A stretch of 64,000 nt of DNA from an uncultured Sutterella sp. (GTDB taxonomy: Bacteria; Pseudomonadota; Gammaproteobacteria; Burkholderiales; Burkholderiaceae_F): NCBI GenBank assembly GCA_958347955.1, contig CATVXH010000002.1, positions 129,479 through 193,478 on the forward strand. Reading direction: 5' to 3'. The position numbers and the translations under genes were made by a program. The notes under the pieces are model-generated. The model was not told where the DNA came from, made no database searches, and was given only the letters and a program-made list of their open reading frames with translations. The stretch's first letter is position 1; every line of letters begins with the position of its first letter. Shown here one piece after another: positions 16,856-25,827 of the stretch.

Positions 16856-18895
16856 CTATTTTGCGATGGGTTTAATGCCGCTGTGGCGCAAAAGTGCGTC
16901 GATTCGGGGGGCGCGCCCTCGGAAGGCGATAAAGGATTCCATCGCGGGACGGGAACTGCCCACGGCAAGCACTTCATCGAGCCACTTTTTGCCGGTTTCG
17001 GGGTTAAGCACTCCGGTTTCCTCGAATAAGGAGAACGCGTCGCTGCTTAACACCTCGGCCCATTTGTAGCTGTAATAGCCCGCGGCGTAGCCGCCTGCGA
17101 AAATGTGACTGAAGGAGTTGGCGAAGCGGTTATAAGAGGGCTGTTCTGTCACAGCCACTTCTTTTCGCACTTCATTTAAAAGCGTCAGAATATCGTCCTT
17201 GCCACTGTCAAAAGAAGTGTGAAGCAACATGTCAAAAAGACCGAATTCAAGTTGTCTCACCATCGCCATCGCGCTTTGGAAGTTCTTGGCGGCAAGCATT
17301 TTGTCATAGAGCGCGCGGGGGAGTTTTTCGCCGGTTTGCACATGACTTGTCAGGTTTTCCAACACCGTGCGGTCCCAGGCAAAATTTTCCATGAATTGAC
17401 TCGGGCACTCGACGGCGTCCCATTCCACGCCGTTGATGCCGCTCTCGGCGGGCTCCTCGATGCGGCTCAACATGTGATGAAGACCGTGGCCGAACTCATG
17501 AAAGAGCGTGAGCACATCGTCGTGTGTTAAAAGAGCGGGTTTGTCACCCACGGGTTTGGCGAAATTGCAAACGAGGTAGGCCACCGGTGTTTGCAGCGTT
17601 CCGTAGAGGCGGTTTCTCGTCCGGTCGTTGTCCATCCAGGCGCCGCCCCGCTTATTGGGACGGGCGTAAAGATCCATGTAAAACTGCGCGATCTTTTCAC
17701 CCTTGTCATTTTCTATACGGAAAAATTGCACATCGGGGTGCCACAGCGGCGCGCTATCCTTAACAATGCGGATGTTAAAGAGCGTCTGCACCAAGCCGAA
17801 TAATCCTTTAAAGACCGCGGGCAACGTGAAGTACTGCTTCACTTCTTGATCGGAGTAGGCGTAGCGGGCCTCGCGAAGTTTTTCGCTTGCAAAGGGCAGA
17901 TCCCAGCTTTGCGGATCATCAATGCCCAGTTTTTCCTTGGCGAACGTTTTGACTTCCGCCATGTCGGCTTTGGCCTGCGGCAAGCTCTTTTGAGCCAGGT
18001 CCCGCAAAAACGCGATGACTTGGTCGGGCGACTGGGCCATTTTTGTTGCCAGTGACACTTCACCGTAATTACGGTAACCCAGTATCGAGGCTTCTTTTTC
18101 GCGCAACTCGACGATACGGCGCATCACATCGTTATTGTTGAATTTACCCTCAAAGTCAAATTCAGAGGCACGGGTCACATAGGCGTGATAGAGCGTTTCT
18201 CTGAGCTTGCGGTTTTGCGCGTACTGAAGCACGGCCAGGTAGTGGGGCACCTGAAGCGTGATGCGGTAGCCTTTTTGTTGATTCGCTTCAGCGGTTTCTT
18301 TAAAAGAAGCGATGTCATCGGCGGGGATACCTTCCAGTTCCTTTTCGTCTTCCACCAAAAGACCGTAAGCGTTAGTGGCGTCCAAAAGGTTTTCGGAAAA
18401 TTTCTGGCTTTCTTGAGCGAGAGTTTCTTTAACTTTCTTTAATTCAGCTTTCTGCGCTTGCGGTAAAAAAGCGCCCGCTAATTTAAAGTCAATCAATTCT
18501 TCATTGATGATGCGCCGGCGCACGGCTGAAAGTGACTTAAAAGCGGCGCTTTCTTTTATGGCTTTGTATTTTTGAGATAAATTGCTTTGAGATAGGCCGA
18601 TCCAGAATTGGGTGACAATCGGCAGCGCTTCGTTATAGGCTTTTCTCAATTGCGGCTCATCGCAAACACTCATAAGGTGGCTTACCGCGCCCCAAGCGCG
18701 CGATAGCGCCAAAGTTTTTCTTTCTAAAGGGGTAATAACGTCGTCCCATGTGGCAGGCGTGGACTCTTGAGTGACCGCCGCGAGAGTCTGTTGGGCTTCA
18801 CCAATTAAAGTTTTCATGCCCGGCACGATGTGCTCGGGCTTGATCGCAGGAAAATTAATTAAGTCGGTAATGGATAATAGGGGATTAGAGCTCAT
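16856..18895 (-). CDS. prlC: Oligopeptidase A (M3 family zinc metallopeptidase)
   Basis: A 679-residue cytoplasmic peptidase that degrades signal peptides and other short peptides. The zinc site HEFGHGLHHML (HExxH) is present with the downstream GVEWDAVECPSQFMENFAWD segment that carries the third zinc ligand, and the C-terminal YAAGYYSYKWAEVLSSDAF signature follows. Length matches E. coli OpdA/PrlC. First gene of a prlC-xthA pair. A 6-base G run at 16906-16911 is ordinary coding sequence. Confidence 0.96.
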   Translation of the reverse strand: MSSNPLLSITDLINFPAIKPEHIVPGMKTLIGEAQQTLAAVTQESTPATWDDVITPLERKTLALSRAWGAVSHLMSVCDEPQLRKAYNEALPIVTQFWIGLSQSNLSQKYKAIKESAAFKSLSAVRRRIINEELIDFKLAGAFLPQAQKAELKKVKETLAQESQKFSENLLDATNAYGLLVEDEKELEGIPADDIASFKETAEANQQKGYRITLQVPHYLAVLQYAQNRKLRETLYHAYVTRASEFDFEGKFNNNDVMRRIVELREKEASILGYRNYGEVSLATKMAQSPDQVIAFLRDLAQKSLPQAKADMAEVKTFAKEKLGIDDPQSWDLPFASEKLREARYAYSDQEVKQYFTLPAVFKGLFGLVQTLFNIRIVKDSAPLWHPDVQFFRIENDKGEKIAQFYMDLYARPNKRGGAWMDNDRTRNRLYGTLQTPVAYLVCNFAKPVGDKPALLTHDDVLTLFHEFGHGLHHMLSRIEEPAESGINGVEWDAVECPSQFMENFAWDRTVLENLTSHVQTGEKLPRALYDKMLAAKNFQSAMAMVRQLEFGLFDMLLHTSFDSGKDDILTLLNEVRKEVAVTEQPSYNRFANSFSHIFAGGYAAGYYSYKWAEVLSSDAFSLFEETGVLNPETGKKWLDEVLAVGSSRPAMESFIAFRGRAPRIDALLRHSGIKPIAK

Positions 18896-18937
18896 TTTTA
18901 ATGTTCCGAGTTAGAGATTTAGCTGAGTTTTAAGCAA

Positions 18938-19753
18938 TCAGCGATGATATTTTCCTTTTTCCCTGACTAACACGGCTTCAACAGAAGGGTCGGCAAGGAT
19001 ATTTTCTCCAAAAGTTGACTGTTCAAAATCTTTTCGATTTGTACCATCAAACCACATTAACAATCGAATGTGTTGGGGGGGGACTGTCTGTTTGATGAAG
19101 TCAAGATAGTCGCCAAAAAACGAAATTGCGTCAACATTACCACTATGAGCGATATTTAACGTTTTATCTTTAATCTGTTCAATCTCGTGAGGCTTCATTC
19201 GTTCAAATTCATAATAGGGGAAGTAATAGCTGGTTTTAAAACCGGCATTTTTAAACGATTTGAGAAACTCATAATGTGTACTCTCAACCCAAATTTTTGA
19301 AGGTTGAATTCCATATTGAGTTGCCAGTCGTTCCAGCTCTTTCAAACTATCAAGTTGGTTATCTTTAGACAAGTTTTTAAAATCAAGCCAAATAAATTGC
19401 TGTAAGCCCTGTTTTTTATAGGCATCCAGTATCTTCTCCAATGGATATTTCTCTAGGCTTACAGTGTCGTGGCTGGATTCAAATTTTTGTGCGTCTTGAT
19501 GAAAGATCACATCAATTTCCACCCCGGTGTACCGAGAGCCCAGTTCGGAGAATTTTTCTACGCTGTCGCAGCGGTGGAGCCAAACTTTATCTCGAGGCTC
19601 AAGGATTGGGGGATTGAGTAAAGATTTTACTTCAAGTCGCAGGTTTCTAAATTTGGTTTTGCATACGCTTTTACCAGGATAAACAAAATACGCAAAAAGC
19701 CCGATACAAAGAATGATTGTGATTACCCAAGTAGATTTTCGTGTGTACATCAT
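18938..19753 (-). CDS. Membrane-anchored PLC-like phosphodiesterase (GDPD-fold)
   Basis: About 271 residues: one N-terminal membrane helix (STWVITIILCIGLFAYFVYP) and an extracytoplasmic domain. WLHRCDSVEKFSEL, then YTGVEIDVIFHQD, then FESSHDTVSLEKYPLE reproduce the His, Glu-x-Asp and His-Asp spacing of glycerophosphodiester phosphodiesterases. It may hydrolyse phosphodiester-linked groups on a surface glycan. I prefer the ATG at 19753 to GTG at 19762; neither has a clear ribosome binding site. A run of eight C in the coding strand (G8 at 19075-19082) near codon 224 makes the last ~45 residues slippage-prone; the reading frame is open here. AT-rich relative to prlC. Confidence 0.62.
   Translation of the reverse strand: MMYTRKSTWVITIILCIGLFAYFVYPGKSVCKTKFRNLRLEVKSLLNPPILEPRDKVWLHRCDSVEKFSELGSRYTGVEIDVIFHQDAQKFESSHDTVSLEKYPLEKILDAYKKQGLQQFIWLDFKNLSKDNQLDSLKELERLATQYGIQPSKIWVESTHYEFLKSFKNAGFKTSYYFPYYEFERMKPHEIEQIKDKTLNIAHSGNVDAISFFGDYLDFIKQTVPPQHIRLLMWFDGTNRKDFEQSTFGENILADPSVEAVLVREKGKYHR
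19075..19082. repeat. Homopolymeric G8/C8 tract inside the PLC-like gene
   Basis: Eight consecutive G on the + strand, read as C8 in the leftward gene (codons for Val-Pro-Pro-Gln). Any change not a multiple of three would replace the last ~45 residues. It is one of only three G/C runs of seven or more that I found in the window, all in surface-modification genes. Confidence 0.7.
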
Positions 19754-20140
19754 TACTAACACAACAAATTAGGTATTAAAAACAGGATAAAAACTAAGGG
19801 ATTCTACAATACCCTAATCTTTCAAAGTTGTACTCAGTCGACCAGTTACATCAAAGCGAAAATGTCATATCACGTTTACTCATAGGTGTCAGGATTTTTA
19901 ACGTTTTTGGCAAAGAGAATTGACTATCGGTTTTATTCCGTAAACAACTTCTCTGAGTTGGTTCTCTTTGCTTTATTTTATAGGTCAAGAGTCAATGCTT
20001 TACTGGTTTCTTCATAACGAATGGTTTCTTGTGCGGATTTAATGGCTGTGATTTGAATCAACAGCAAACAGTCATAGATGAAGAGTTAGAAAAAATGTAA
20101 AATTCGTCGCATAAGTTTTAGTTGTAAACCGTTGAACAAA
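19754..20140. other. Divergent intergenic region with a branched inverted repeat
   Basis: AT-rich spacer between the leftward phosphodiesterase gene and the rightward phosphoethanolamine transferase gene. GCAAAGAGAA (19910-19919) pairs perfectly with TTCTCTTTGC (19962-19971), enclosing a small CGG/CCG hairpin and a CAACT/AGTTG hairpin. A T-rich stretch follows on the + strand. It could be a structured RNA, a terminator of a small transcript or a decayed element. I see no coding sequence. Confidence 0.4.
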
Positions 20141-20710
20141 ATGAATTTACAAATTAAAGAGAAGGTAAAGTTAGTAGCGAGCTTTTTGTTATATGTTTTA
20201 TTAATTGTTTATGCAGCTCGTTTTTGTTTGAAGGGGCTCGACCATGATGTGGGGAACGCTTCAATTGCGATTTTAGCGGTTGTTCTTATTTTTCTGTGTT
20301 CCACTCCGAAGACGTTTAAGCTCGTTTTTATCTGTTCAATTATTACAGCGCTTTACGCTCCAATTGGTTATCAGTATGGAGGGCCAACTTTCAAAGCGGT
20401 TTCGTCCTTTTTGGCTACGGATATTAAGGAGTCATATGAATTTTTATCTTTAATTCCATTTGTGAATTATGTGAAGGCAATTTGCATTCCAACATTTCTG
20501 ATTTTTTCGTATTTTGTAGCCAAAAAAGCTCAAATTAAACCTTGGCGCAATAAGACGCTGACGTTTTTATCGTTTTTTCTATTGTTGATTCTCTCTAAAC
20601 CAACGGCTTTTTTCAGCATCCTAGGAGAATCTTTGTCTGAAATTGAAAAACAAAAAGAAGAATTGAACAATTTAATAACCCAAGACAATTGGGGGGGTAA
20701 CTTCGTATAA
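20141..20710 (+). CDS. Phosphoethanolamine transferase (EptA-like), N-terminal membrane part, frame-shifted off
   Basis: About 189 residues with roughly five membrane helices, matching the membrane half of EptA/CptA-type enzymes that add phosphoethanolamine to lipid A or LPS core. The frame runs into a G7 tract at 20691-20697 and stops at 20708-20710 just before the catalytic half, which is open in another frame. Removing one G (or adding two) joins the halves into one protein of about 515 residues, close to family length, and restores a natural junction ending NGPTKDYVLVIGES. I prefer ATG 20141 to TTG 20132. Confidence 0.78.
   Translation: MNLQIKEKVKLVASFLLYVLLIVYAARFCLKGLDHDVGNASIAILAVVLIFLCSTPKTFKLVFICSIITALYAPIGYQYGGPTFKAVSSFLATDIKESYEFLSLIPFVNYVKAICIPTFLIFSYFVAKKAQIKPWRNKTLTFLSFFLLLILSKPTAFFSILGESLSEIEKQKEELNNLITQDNWGGNFV
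20691..20697. repeat. G7 tract that splits the phosphoethanolamine transferase
   Basis: Seven G between codon Asn and GTA. With seven G the frame ends 11 bases after the tract; with six or nine it continues into the sulfatase-fold domain. This is the layout of slipped-strand phase variation; the copy sequenced here would be OFF. Confidence 0.75.
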
Positions 20711-20732
20711 CGGCCCCACTAAGGACTATGTC

Positions 20733-21683
20733 TTGGTGATTGGGGAAAGTGTAAGACGCGATTACATGCATGTTTATGGGTATCCAGTACAAAACACTTC
20801 ATTTGTTGAATCCTCGCCCGCAGTTGTCGTTAAAGGATTAAGTTCAGCTGATACTTACACGATTGGATCGCTTCGATTAATGCTGACCTTACCAGATAAA
20901 AAACAATGGAAACCTGATTTTTCTCGAAATATTATTGACTTAGCTAACAAGGCGGGAATTGAGACTAGTTGGTTTTCAAATCAAGGGTATATCGGTGAAT
21001 TTGACACACCGATTTCGGCTATCGCCAATAGAGCTCAAAATGTTGTTTTCTTAAACAAAGCCAGTTATGACACGATAAGTTACCCGGATACAAAATTATT
21101 GTCTGTTCTTTTTGATGGGGTTCAAAAAGAATCAAAAGGATCGCGGTTGTTCGTTCTTCATACCATAGGATCTCACCCTGATGCCTGTGTTCGAATTCAA
21201 GATATGAAGAATCCCTATCGACATTCCGAAAAGAGTAAGGCATACATTGCGTGCTACGTCTCAAGCATCAAATATACAGATGAATTTCTTAAGAAAATTT
21301 ATAACTTTATGACAGAGAGGGAGCGAGTGACCGGGCGCCCATTCTCTATTTTGTATTTTTCAGATCATGGGATGGCGCACATAGATAATAAGGGGGAAAT
21401 TATTCTAGGTAATGCTTATGCTAGTAAGCGCCATTACGATATCCCGTTATTTATGATTGATTCTGAAAGATCTGAATACAAGTTTATTAACTCAAAAAAA
21501 ACTGGTCTTTCCTTTACTGAGGGATTAGCCCACTGGATGAAAATTTCAAATCCGTATCTGACCTCATATGATTTGTTTGATGGTAAATCGGATCCCCAAG
21601 ATTATGGTTTATCTGACAAAATTAAAGCCATTAAGCATCCTTTGGATCCGGCAATTGATATCACAGATGGTTTAATTGAATGA
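20733..21683 (+). CDS. Phosphoethanolamine transferase (EptA-like), catalytic domain fragment
   Basis: The periplasmic sulfatase-fold half. It begins within VLVIGESVRRDYMHVYGYP, the hallmark Glu metal ligand of EptA-type enzymes. The likely Thr nucleophile is in SSADTYTIGSL, then FVLHTIGSHP and LYFSDHGMAHID (metal-binding Asp-His) follow. The TTG at 20733 is only the first in-frame start codon after the frameshift and lies inside the conserved motif, so this segment is unlikely to be made as a separate functional protein: it lacks the membrane anchor and an export signal. No other lesion is seen, so the locus looks switchable rather than decayed. Confidence 0.8.
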   Translation: MVIGESVRRDYMHVYGYPVQNTSFVESSPAVVVKGLSSADTYTIGSLRLMLTLPDKKQWKPDFSRNIIDLANKAGIETSWFSNQGYIGEFDTPISAIANRAQNVVFLNKASYDTISYPDTKLLSVLFDGVQKESKGSRLFVLHTIGSHPDACVRIQDMKNPYRHSEKSKAYIACYVSSIKYTDEFLKKIYNFMTERERVTGRPFSILYFSDHGMAHIDNKGEIILGNAYASKRHYDIPLFMIDSERSEYKFINSKKTGLSFTEGLAHWMKISNPYLTSYDLFDGKSDPQDYGLSDKIKAIKHPLDPAIDITDGLIE

Positions 21684-21732
21684 AAAAGTGATTGGACTTG
21701 CGAGTGGGCATTTTCTTACTGAGTAGGTCCAA

Positions 21733-21738
21733 TATAAT
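21733..21738 (+). promoter_or_regulatory. Consensus -10 box upstream of the first acyltransferase
   Basis: A perfect TATAAT 33 bp before the acyltransferase ATG, with no good -35. An inverted repeat TTGGAC (21692-21697) / GTCCAA (21727-21732) abuts it and could be an operator. Its position just upstream of the gene supports an independent promoter. Confidence 0.4.
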
Positions 21739-21770
21739 GCCGATATTCAGTTGCTTATAGATAGATTGTC

Positions 21771-23777
21771 ATGGTATCGGTCAATCCGCAGTCTTTTTCT
21801 CGTCCAAAATATCGTCCCGATGTGGACGGGATGCGAGCGCTGGCTATTCTGTCAGTGCTGTTTTTTCATGCCTTCCCTCACAGTTTGCCTGGCGGTTTTG
21901 TTGGCGTTGACATTTTTTTCGTTATATCCGGTTATCTGATTTCAAGCATTATTTTTAGAGGTTTGACTTTAGGAACTTTCAATTTTTTTGATTTCTATGC
22001 CAGACGTGTCCGCCGTATTTTCCCTGCAGTAACGGCTGTTCTTATTGGTAGTTTTGTTCTGGGTTTTTATCTGTTGTCGCCCGAAGAGCTATTGGATCTT
22101 ATTAGAGAGTCACCTTATGCGGCTTTTTTCCTTGAAAATTGGCGGTTGTATGAAACAACGGGCGGCTATTGGGAGATAGCCACAGAATTAAAACCCTTTA
22201 TGCACTTTTGGTCGTTAGGGGTTGAAGAACAGTACTACATTTTTTATCCCTTGATTTGTTTCCTGCTCTGGAAAGCCAGTGCAAAGCGTTTTTTAGTTAG
22301 TTTGCTCCTGATGTTGGGTGTTTCTTTGCTTTTGTGTTTGTATGACACGTATAACGATCCGGTCAGAGCGTTCTATTCTTTGCATTCTCGTTTTTGGGAA
22401 TTGTTAATTGGCGGAGTGTTAGCTTACGTGGAACTTCAGTGGCCGGAATACAAAAACAAAGTCTTCGCGGCTATTGATTTAGATACGAAAAATAATCTGT
22501 TATCTGTTTTGGGGTTGGCTTTAATTCTTTGTTCAATCCTCTTTTTTGAAGAAGGAAAGCATTTCCCAGGTTGGCGGGCACTATTGCCGACACTGGGTTC
22601 GGTATTCATTATTGCCGCCGGCACGAACACTTTTTTAAATAAATATGTTTTCTCAAATAAACTGGCAGTCTTTATTGGCTTAATCAGTTACCCGTTATAT
22701 CTTTGGCATTGGCCTTTTATCTGTATCTTCCGAAATAACTTAGCGGGTGATCTCCCTCAGGGGTTTTTAATGTTTGGCCTTATCGCAGCCAGTTTTGTCA
22801 TGGCCTATTTGACCTACACATTAGTTGAACGCCCGATGAGATCCAAAGCTGCGAATTGGAAGTTGGTTTTGATGTTGGTAATTCTTTTAGCGTTGTCATC
22901 AGAAGGGGCTAAACAACTGGTTCGTAAAAGTGACACTGTTAGAGGATTGATTAGCGCAGATTCAACTTCTGAACTTGTTCCGGTATCCAGAGAAGTACCC
23001 AAAAGTTTCAGGCGTGATAATTTATGCCTAGATAAATTCGGTCATGGTTTTGAAAACTGCCATACCTTTGGAAAGAATCCTTCGGTTGTGGTGTTTGGTG
23101 ATTCTCACGCTCACATGTTATTGAGCTATCTTCAGGAGAAAAACGGTTTACCGGATTTTTATCTCATAGCCAATGACGGAATGATTATTTTTGATAATGC
23201 CTATGCGACGAGGAGAGGTCGAGATTTCGACAATATGAAGTTGGTTAATCGATTTTGGAAGATCGTAGAAAACTCTTCGGAAATTGATACGATCGTGCTT
23301 CGCGGATACTGGGGACATTATCTGAAAGGAACAATTAAGTCGAAGGTCAATGAAAAGTGGTCTGCGCAGGAATTATTTAAAAATCATTGGGCTCACTTGT
23401 TAGAGCGATTAACGTCGATGGGGAAGAAGGTTGTTGTTATATTGGATAATCCGGAACTAGAGTTTTCCGTGGTTAAGAAATGCTTATCCACACGCAGGAT
23501 CCGTTTGGCTGAGCCTTGCGAATCAGAAATTAGCTTTAATCAAGTTGATCCCTACTATTGGGAGGCTAGAAATTTACTAACCGAAACCGTAAAACCCTTC
23601 GAAGACAAGGGAGTTAGTCTAATTGATCTTGCTGATGTGCTCTGTACAAACGAAAAGTGTTCTGTGGTGATAGACAATAAGCTTTTGTATCTTGATAATA
23701 ATCACTTATCTTTATACGGTTCTGAACTTGTGTGGCCTTTAATCGAAAAAGCTATTTTGACTAGAACCTCTGAGTAA
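21771..23777 (+). CDS. O-acyltransferase of the OafA/AT3-SGNH type (copy 1)
   Basis: A 668-residue membrane enzyme that should O-acetylate (or otherwise acylate) a surface glycan such as O-antigen. The AT3 membrane domain (about 1-370) has DGMRALAILSVLFFHAF with the essential Arg and His, VDIFFVISGYLIS and FYARRVRRIFPAV. A C-terminal SGNH-hydrolase domain has the Ser nucleophile in VVFGDSHAHM (about residue 445) and DNNHLSLYG with the catalytic Asp-His. Start ATG at 21771 is the first Met before a conserved N-terminus; no strong Shine-Dalgarno. Tandem paralogue follows 25 bp downstream. Confidence 0.9.
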   Translation: MVSVNPQSFSRPKYRPDVDGMRALAILSVLFFHAFPHSLPGGFVGVDIFFVISGYLISSIIFRGLTLGTFNFFDFYARRVRRIFPAVTAVLIGSFVLGFYLLSPEELLDLIRESPYAAFFLENWRLYETTGGYWEIATELKPFMHFWSLGVEEQYYIFYPLICFLLWKASAKRFLVSLLLMLGVSLLLCLYDTYNDPVRAFYSLHSRFWELLIGGVLAYVELQWPEYKNKVFAAIDLDTKNNLLSVLGLALILCSILFFEEGKHFPGWRALLPTLGSVFIIAAGTNTFLNKYVFSNKLAVFIGLISYPLYLWHWPFICIFRNNLAGDLPQGFLMFGLIAASFVMAYLTYTLVERPMRSKAANWKLVLMLVILLALSSEGAKQLVRKSDTVRGLISADSTSELVPVSREVPKSFRRDNLCLDKFGHGFENCHTFGKNPSVVVFGDSHAHMLLSYLQEKNGLPDFYLIANDGMIIFDNAYATRRGRDFDNMKLVNRFWKIVENSSEIDTIVLRGYWGHYLKGTIKSKVNEKWSAQELFKNHWAHLLERLTSMGKKVVVILDNPELEFSVVKKCLSTRRIRLAEPCESEISFNQVDPYYWEARNLLTETVKPFEDKGVSLIDLADVLCTNEKCSVVIDNKLLYLDNNHLSLYGSELVWPLIEKAILTRTSE

Positions 23778-23802
23778 TCCGAATAGAAACATTCCAACTA
23801 CC

Positions 23803-25791
23803 ATGACTTCGTTGACGCCGCAGTCTTTTTCACGTCCAAAATACCGTCCCGATGTAGACGGGATGCGAGCACTGGCTATTTTGTCTGTGCTGTTTTTCCA
23901 TGCTTTTCCTAATAGTCTGCCAGGTGGTTTTGTCGGTGTTGACATTTTTTTCGTTATATCCGGTTATCTGATTTCAAGCATTATTTTTAGAGGTTTGACT
24001 TTAGGAACCTTTAGTTTTTTTGATTTCTATGCCAGACGTGTCCGCCGTATTTTCCCGGCTGTGACGGTGGTTTTACTAGGCAGTTTTGTTTTAGGTTACT
24101 TTTTCCTGACTCCCGGCAATTTAGAAGACCTAGTTGAAGAATCTCCCTATGCGGCATTCTTTTTAGAAAATTGGCGCTTATACGTGACAACTGGGGGATA
24201 TTGGGAAACAGCCACTGAACTAAAACCCTTCATGCATTTTTGGTCGCTTGGGGTTGAAGAGCAATACTATATTTTTTATCCCTTGATTTGTTTTCTGCTC
24301 TGGAAAGTCAGTGCAAAGCGTTTTTTGCTCAGTTTACTGGTCATGCTGACCATTTCTTTGGTCTTATGTTTGTATGACACGTATAACGATCCGGTCAGAG
24401 CTTTTTACTCGTTGCATTCCCGTTTTTGGGAGCTGTTGATTGGCGGCGTGCTGGCCTATGTGGAGCTTCAATGGCCGCAATATAAAGAGAAGTTTGGTCT
24501 TGTCAGTAAAGACAATCTTATTTCCGCATTAGGTGTGGCTTTAATTTTATTGTCGATCATCTTTTTTGAGGAAGGCAAAGATTTCCCCGGTTGGAGGGCC
24601 ATATTCCCCACGCTTGGTTCGGTCCTCATTATTGCCGCAGGATCCGAGGCTTGGCTCAATAAGTACTTGTTTTCAAACCGAATTGCTGTTTTTATCGGAT
24701 TGATCAGCTATCCGCTTTATTTGTGGCATTGGCCTTTTATCTCAATCTTTAGAAATAATCTTGCCGGAGATACGCCGCAGGGATGGTTGGCTGTCATTTT
24801 AATTGCCTGCAGTTTTGTGATGGCTTACTTGACTTACGTGTTGATTGAGCGACCGATGCGTTCGAGGAAAGCCACTTGGCAAATGGTTGTTTGCTTAGTT
24901 GTTGTGCTGGCATTGGTGTCTTTGGGGTTTAAAACAGCGCTTCGAAAATCCGATACTCTGAACCAAGCGTATTTGTACAGCGGCTTAGATGAAACCGTGC
25001 AAGAAGCCTTGAAAAAACCGAATCGTTCCGATAGATCAGATCGCCAGTGTACAGCGCTATTCGGTAAGGGATACTCAGTTTGCAGGACAATTGGAGAATC
25101 TCCGCGTATTTTGATTTTTGGGGATTCTCACGCTCAATTGATGTGGAATTACATCGGTCGGGATCAAACCGCGCCTTCTCTTTATTTAGTGGCCTCGGGA
25201 GGGGCTGTGATTTTTGATCAAACTGCGATTCTTGATACGAATGGCCGGGAACGAACTGACGAAAAAGAGCAGATCGCCAGGGTATGGGATGTTATTCGTA
25301 GCCATCACGAGATAGACACGGTTATTTTGCGAGGTTTTTGGTTAAGCCACTATCAATCAGCGATGCGCTCAGTTAAATATCCTCAACTGACAGGCGATGA
25401 GCTGTATCGCCAATTATGGAAAGACACTTTCAAGGAACTGCATGCTTTGGATAAGAAAGTGATTCTTGTGTTGGATAATATAGCGGTGCCGTTTAATCCA
25501 TTGATTAAGTTCTCCGCTGTGGAGAGAGTAAGTATGCTTGATAAGACCAAGAACGACTACCGTGTTCCTTTTGATGAAATGCCTAAAGAGGAATTTCGTG
25601 TTCGTTCTTTCTTGCGGACAGAGGCGGGCAATTGGAATAACGTTCAAATTGTTGATTCTTGGGATGCGTTGTGTGATCAAAAAGGTTGTTATTTACTGAA
25701 AGATAAAATTCCCTACTATCGAGACGATGACCACTTATCCTACTATGGTAATGGTAAAGTGTGGGAATTGATTAAAAAATCTATACACTAG
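23803..25791 (+). CDS. O-acyltransferase of the OafA/AT3-SGNH type (copy 2)
   Basis: A 662-residue paralogue of the preceding gene. The membrane half (about 1-340) is nearly identical in protein and in long DNA stretches, whereas the SGNH half is strongly diverged. Catalytic features are intact: DGMRALAILSVLFFHAF, ISGYLIS, FYARRVRRIFPAV, ILIFGDSHAQLMW and DDDHLSYYG. The SGNH half probably passes the acyl group to the glycan, so the two copies may modify different positions or sugars. The pair likely forms one transcript. Confidence 0.9.
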   Translation: MTSLTPQSFSRPKYRPDVDGMRALAILSVLFFHAFPNSLPGGFVGVDIFFVISGYLISSIIFRGLTLGTFSFFDFYARRVRRIFPAVTVVLLGSFVLGYFFLTPGNLEDLVEESPYAAFFLENWRLYVTTGGYWETATELKPFMHFWSLGVEEQYYIFYPLICFLLWKVSAKRFLLSLLVMLTISLVLCLYDTYNDPVRAFYSLHSRFWELLIGGVLAYVELQWPQYKEKFGLVSKDNLISALGVALILLSIIFFEEGKDFPGWRAIFPTLGSVLIIAAGSEAWLNKYLFSNRIAVFIGLISYPLYLWHWPFISIFRNNLAGDTPQGWLAVILIACSFVMAYLTYVLIERPMRSRKATWQMVVCLVVVLALVSLGFKTALRKSDTLNQAYLYSGLDETVQEALKKPNRSDRSDRQCTALFGKGYSVCRTIGESPRILIFGDSHAQLMWNYIGRDQTAPSLYLVASGGAVIFDQTAILDTNGRERTDEKEQIARVWDVIRSHHEIDTVILRGFWLSHYQSAMRSVKYPQLTGDELYRQLWKDTFKELHALDKKVILVLDNIAVPFNPLIKFSAVERVSMLDKTKNDYRVPFDEMPKEEFRVRSFLRTEAGNWNNVQIVDSWDALCDQKGCYLLKDKIPYYRDDDHLSYYGNGKVWELIKKSIH

Positions 25792-25827
25792 GCGCTTAAT
25801 AAAAATAGCTGAGGGTTTTAAGTTCAT

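Noticed and set aside
16906..16911. A six-G run in prlC as a possible slippage tract
   Set aside because: Only six bases, in a housekeeping gene with an intact frame, and within normal variation for this GC content.
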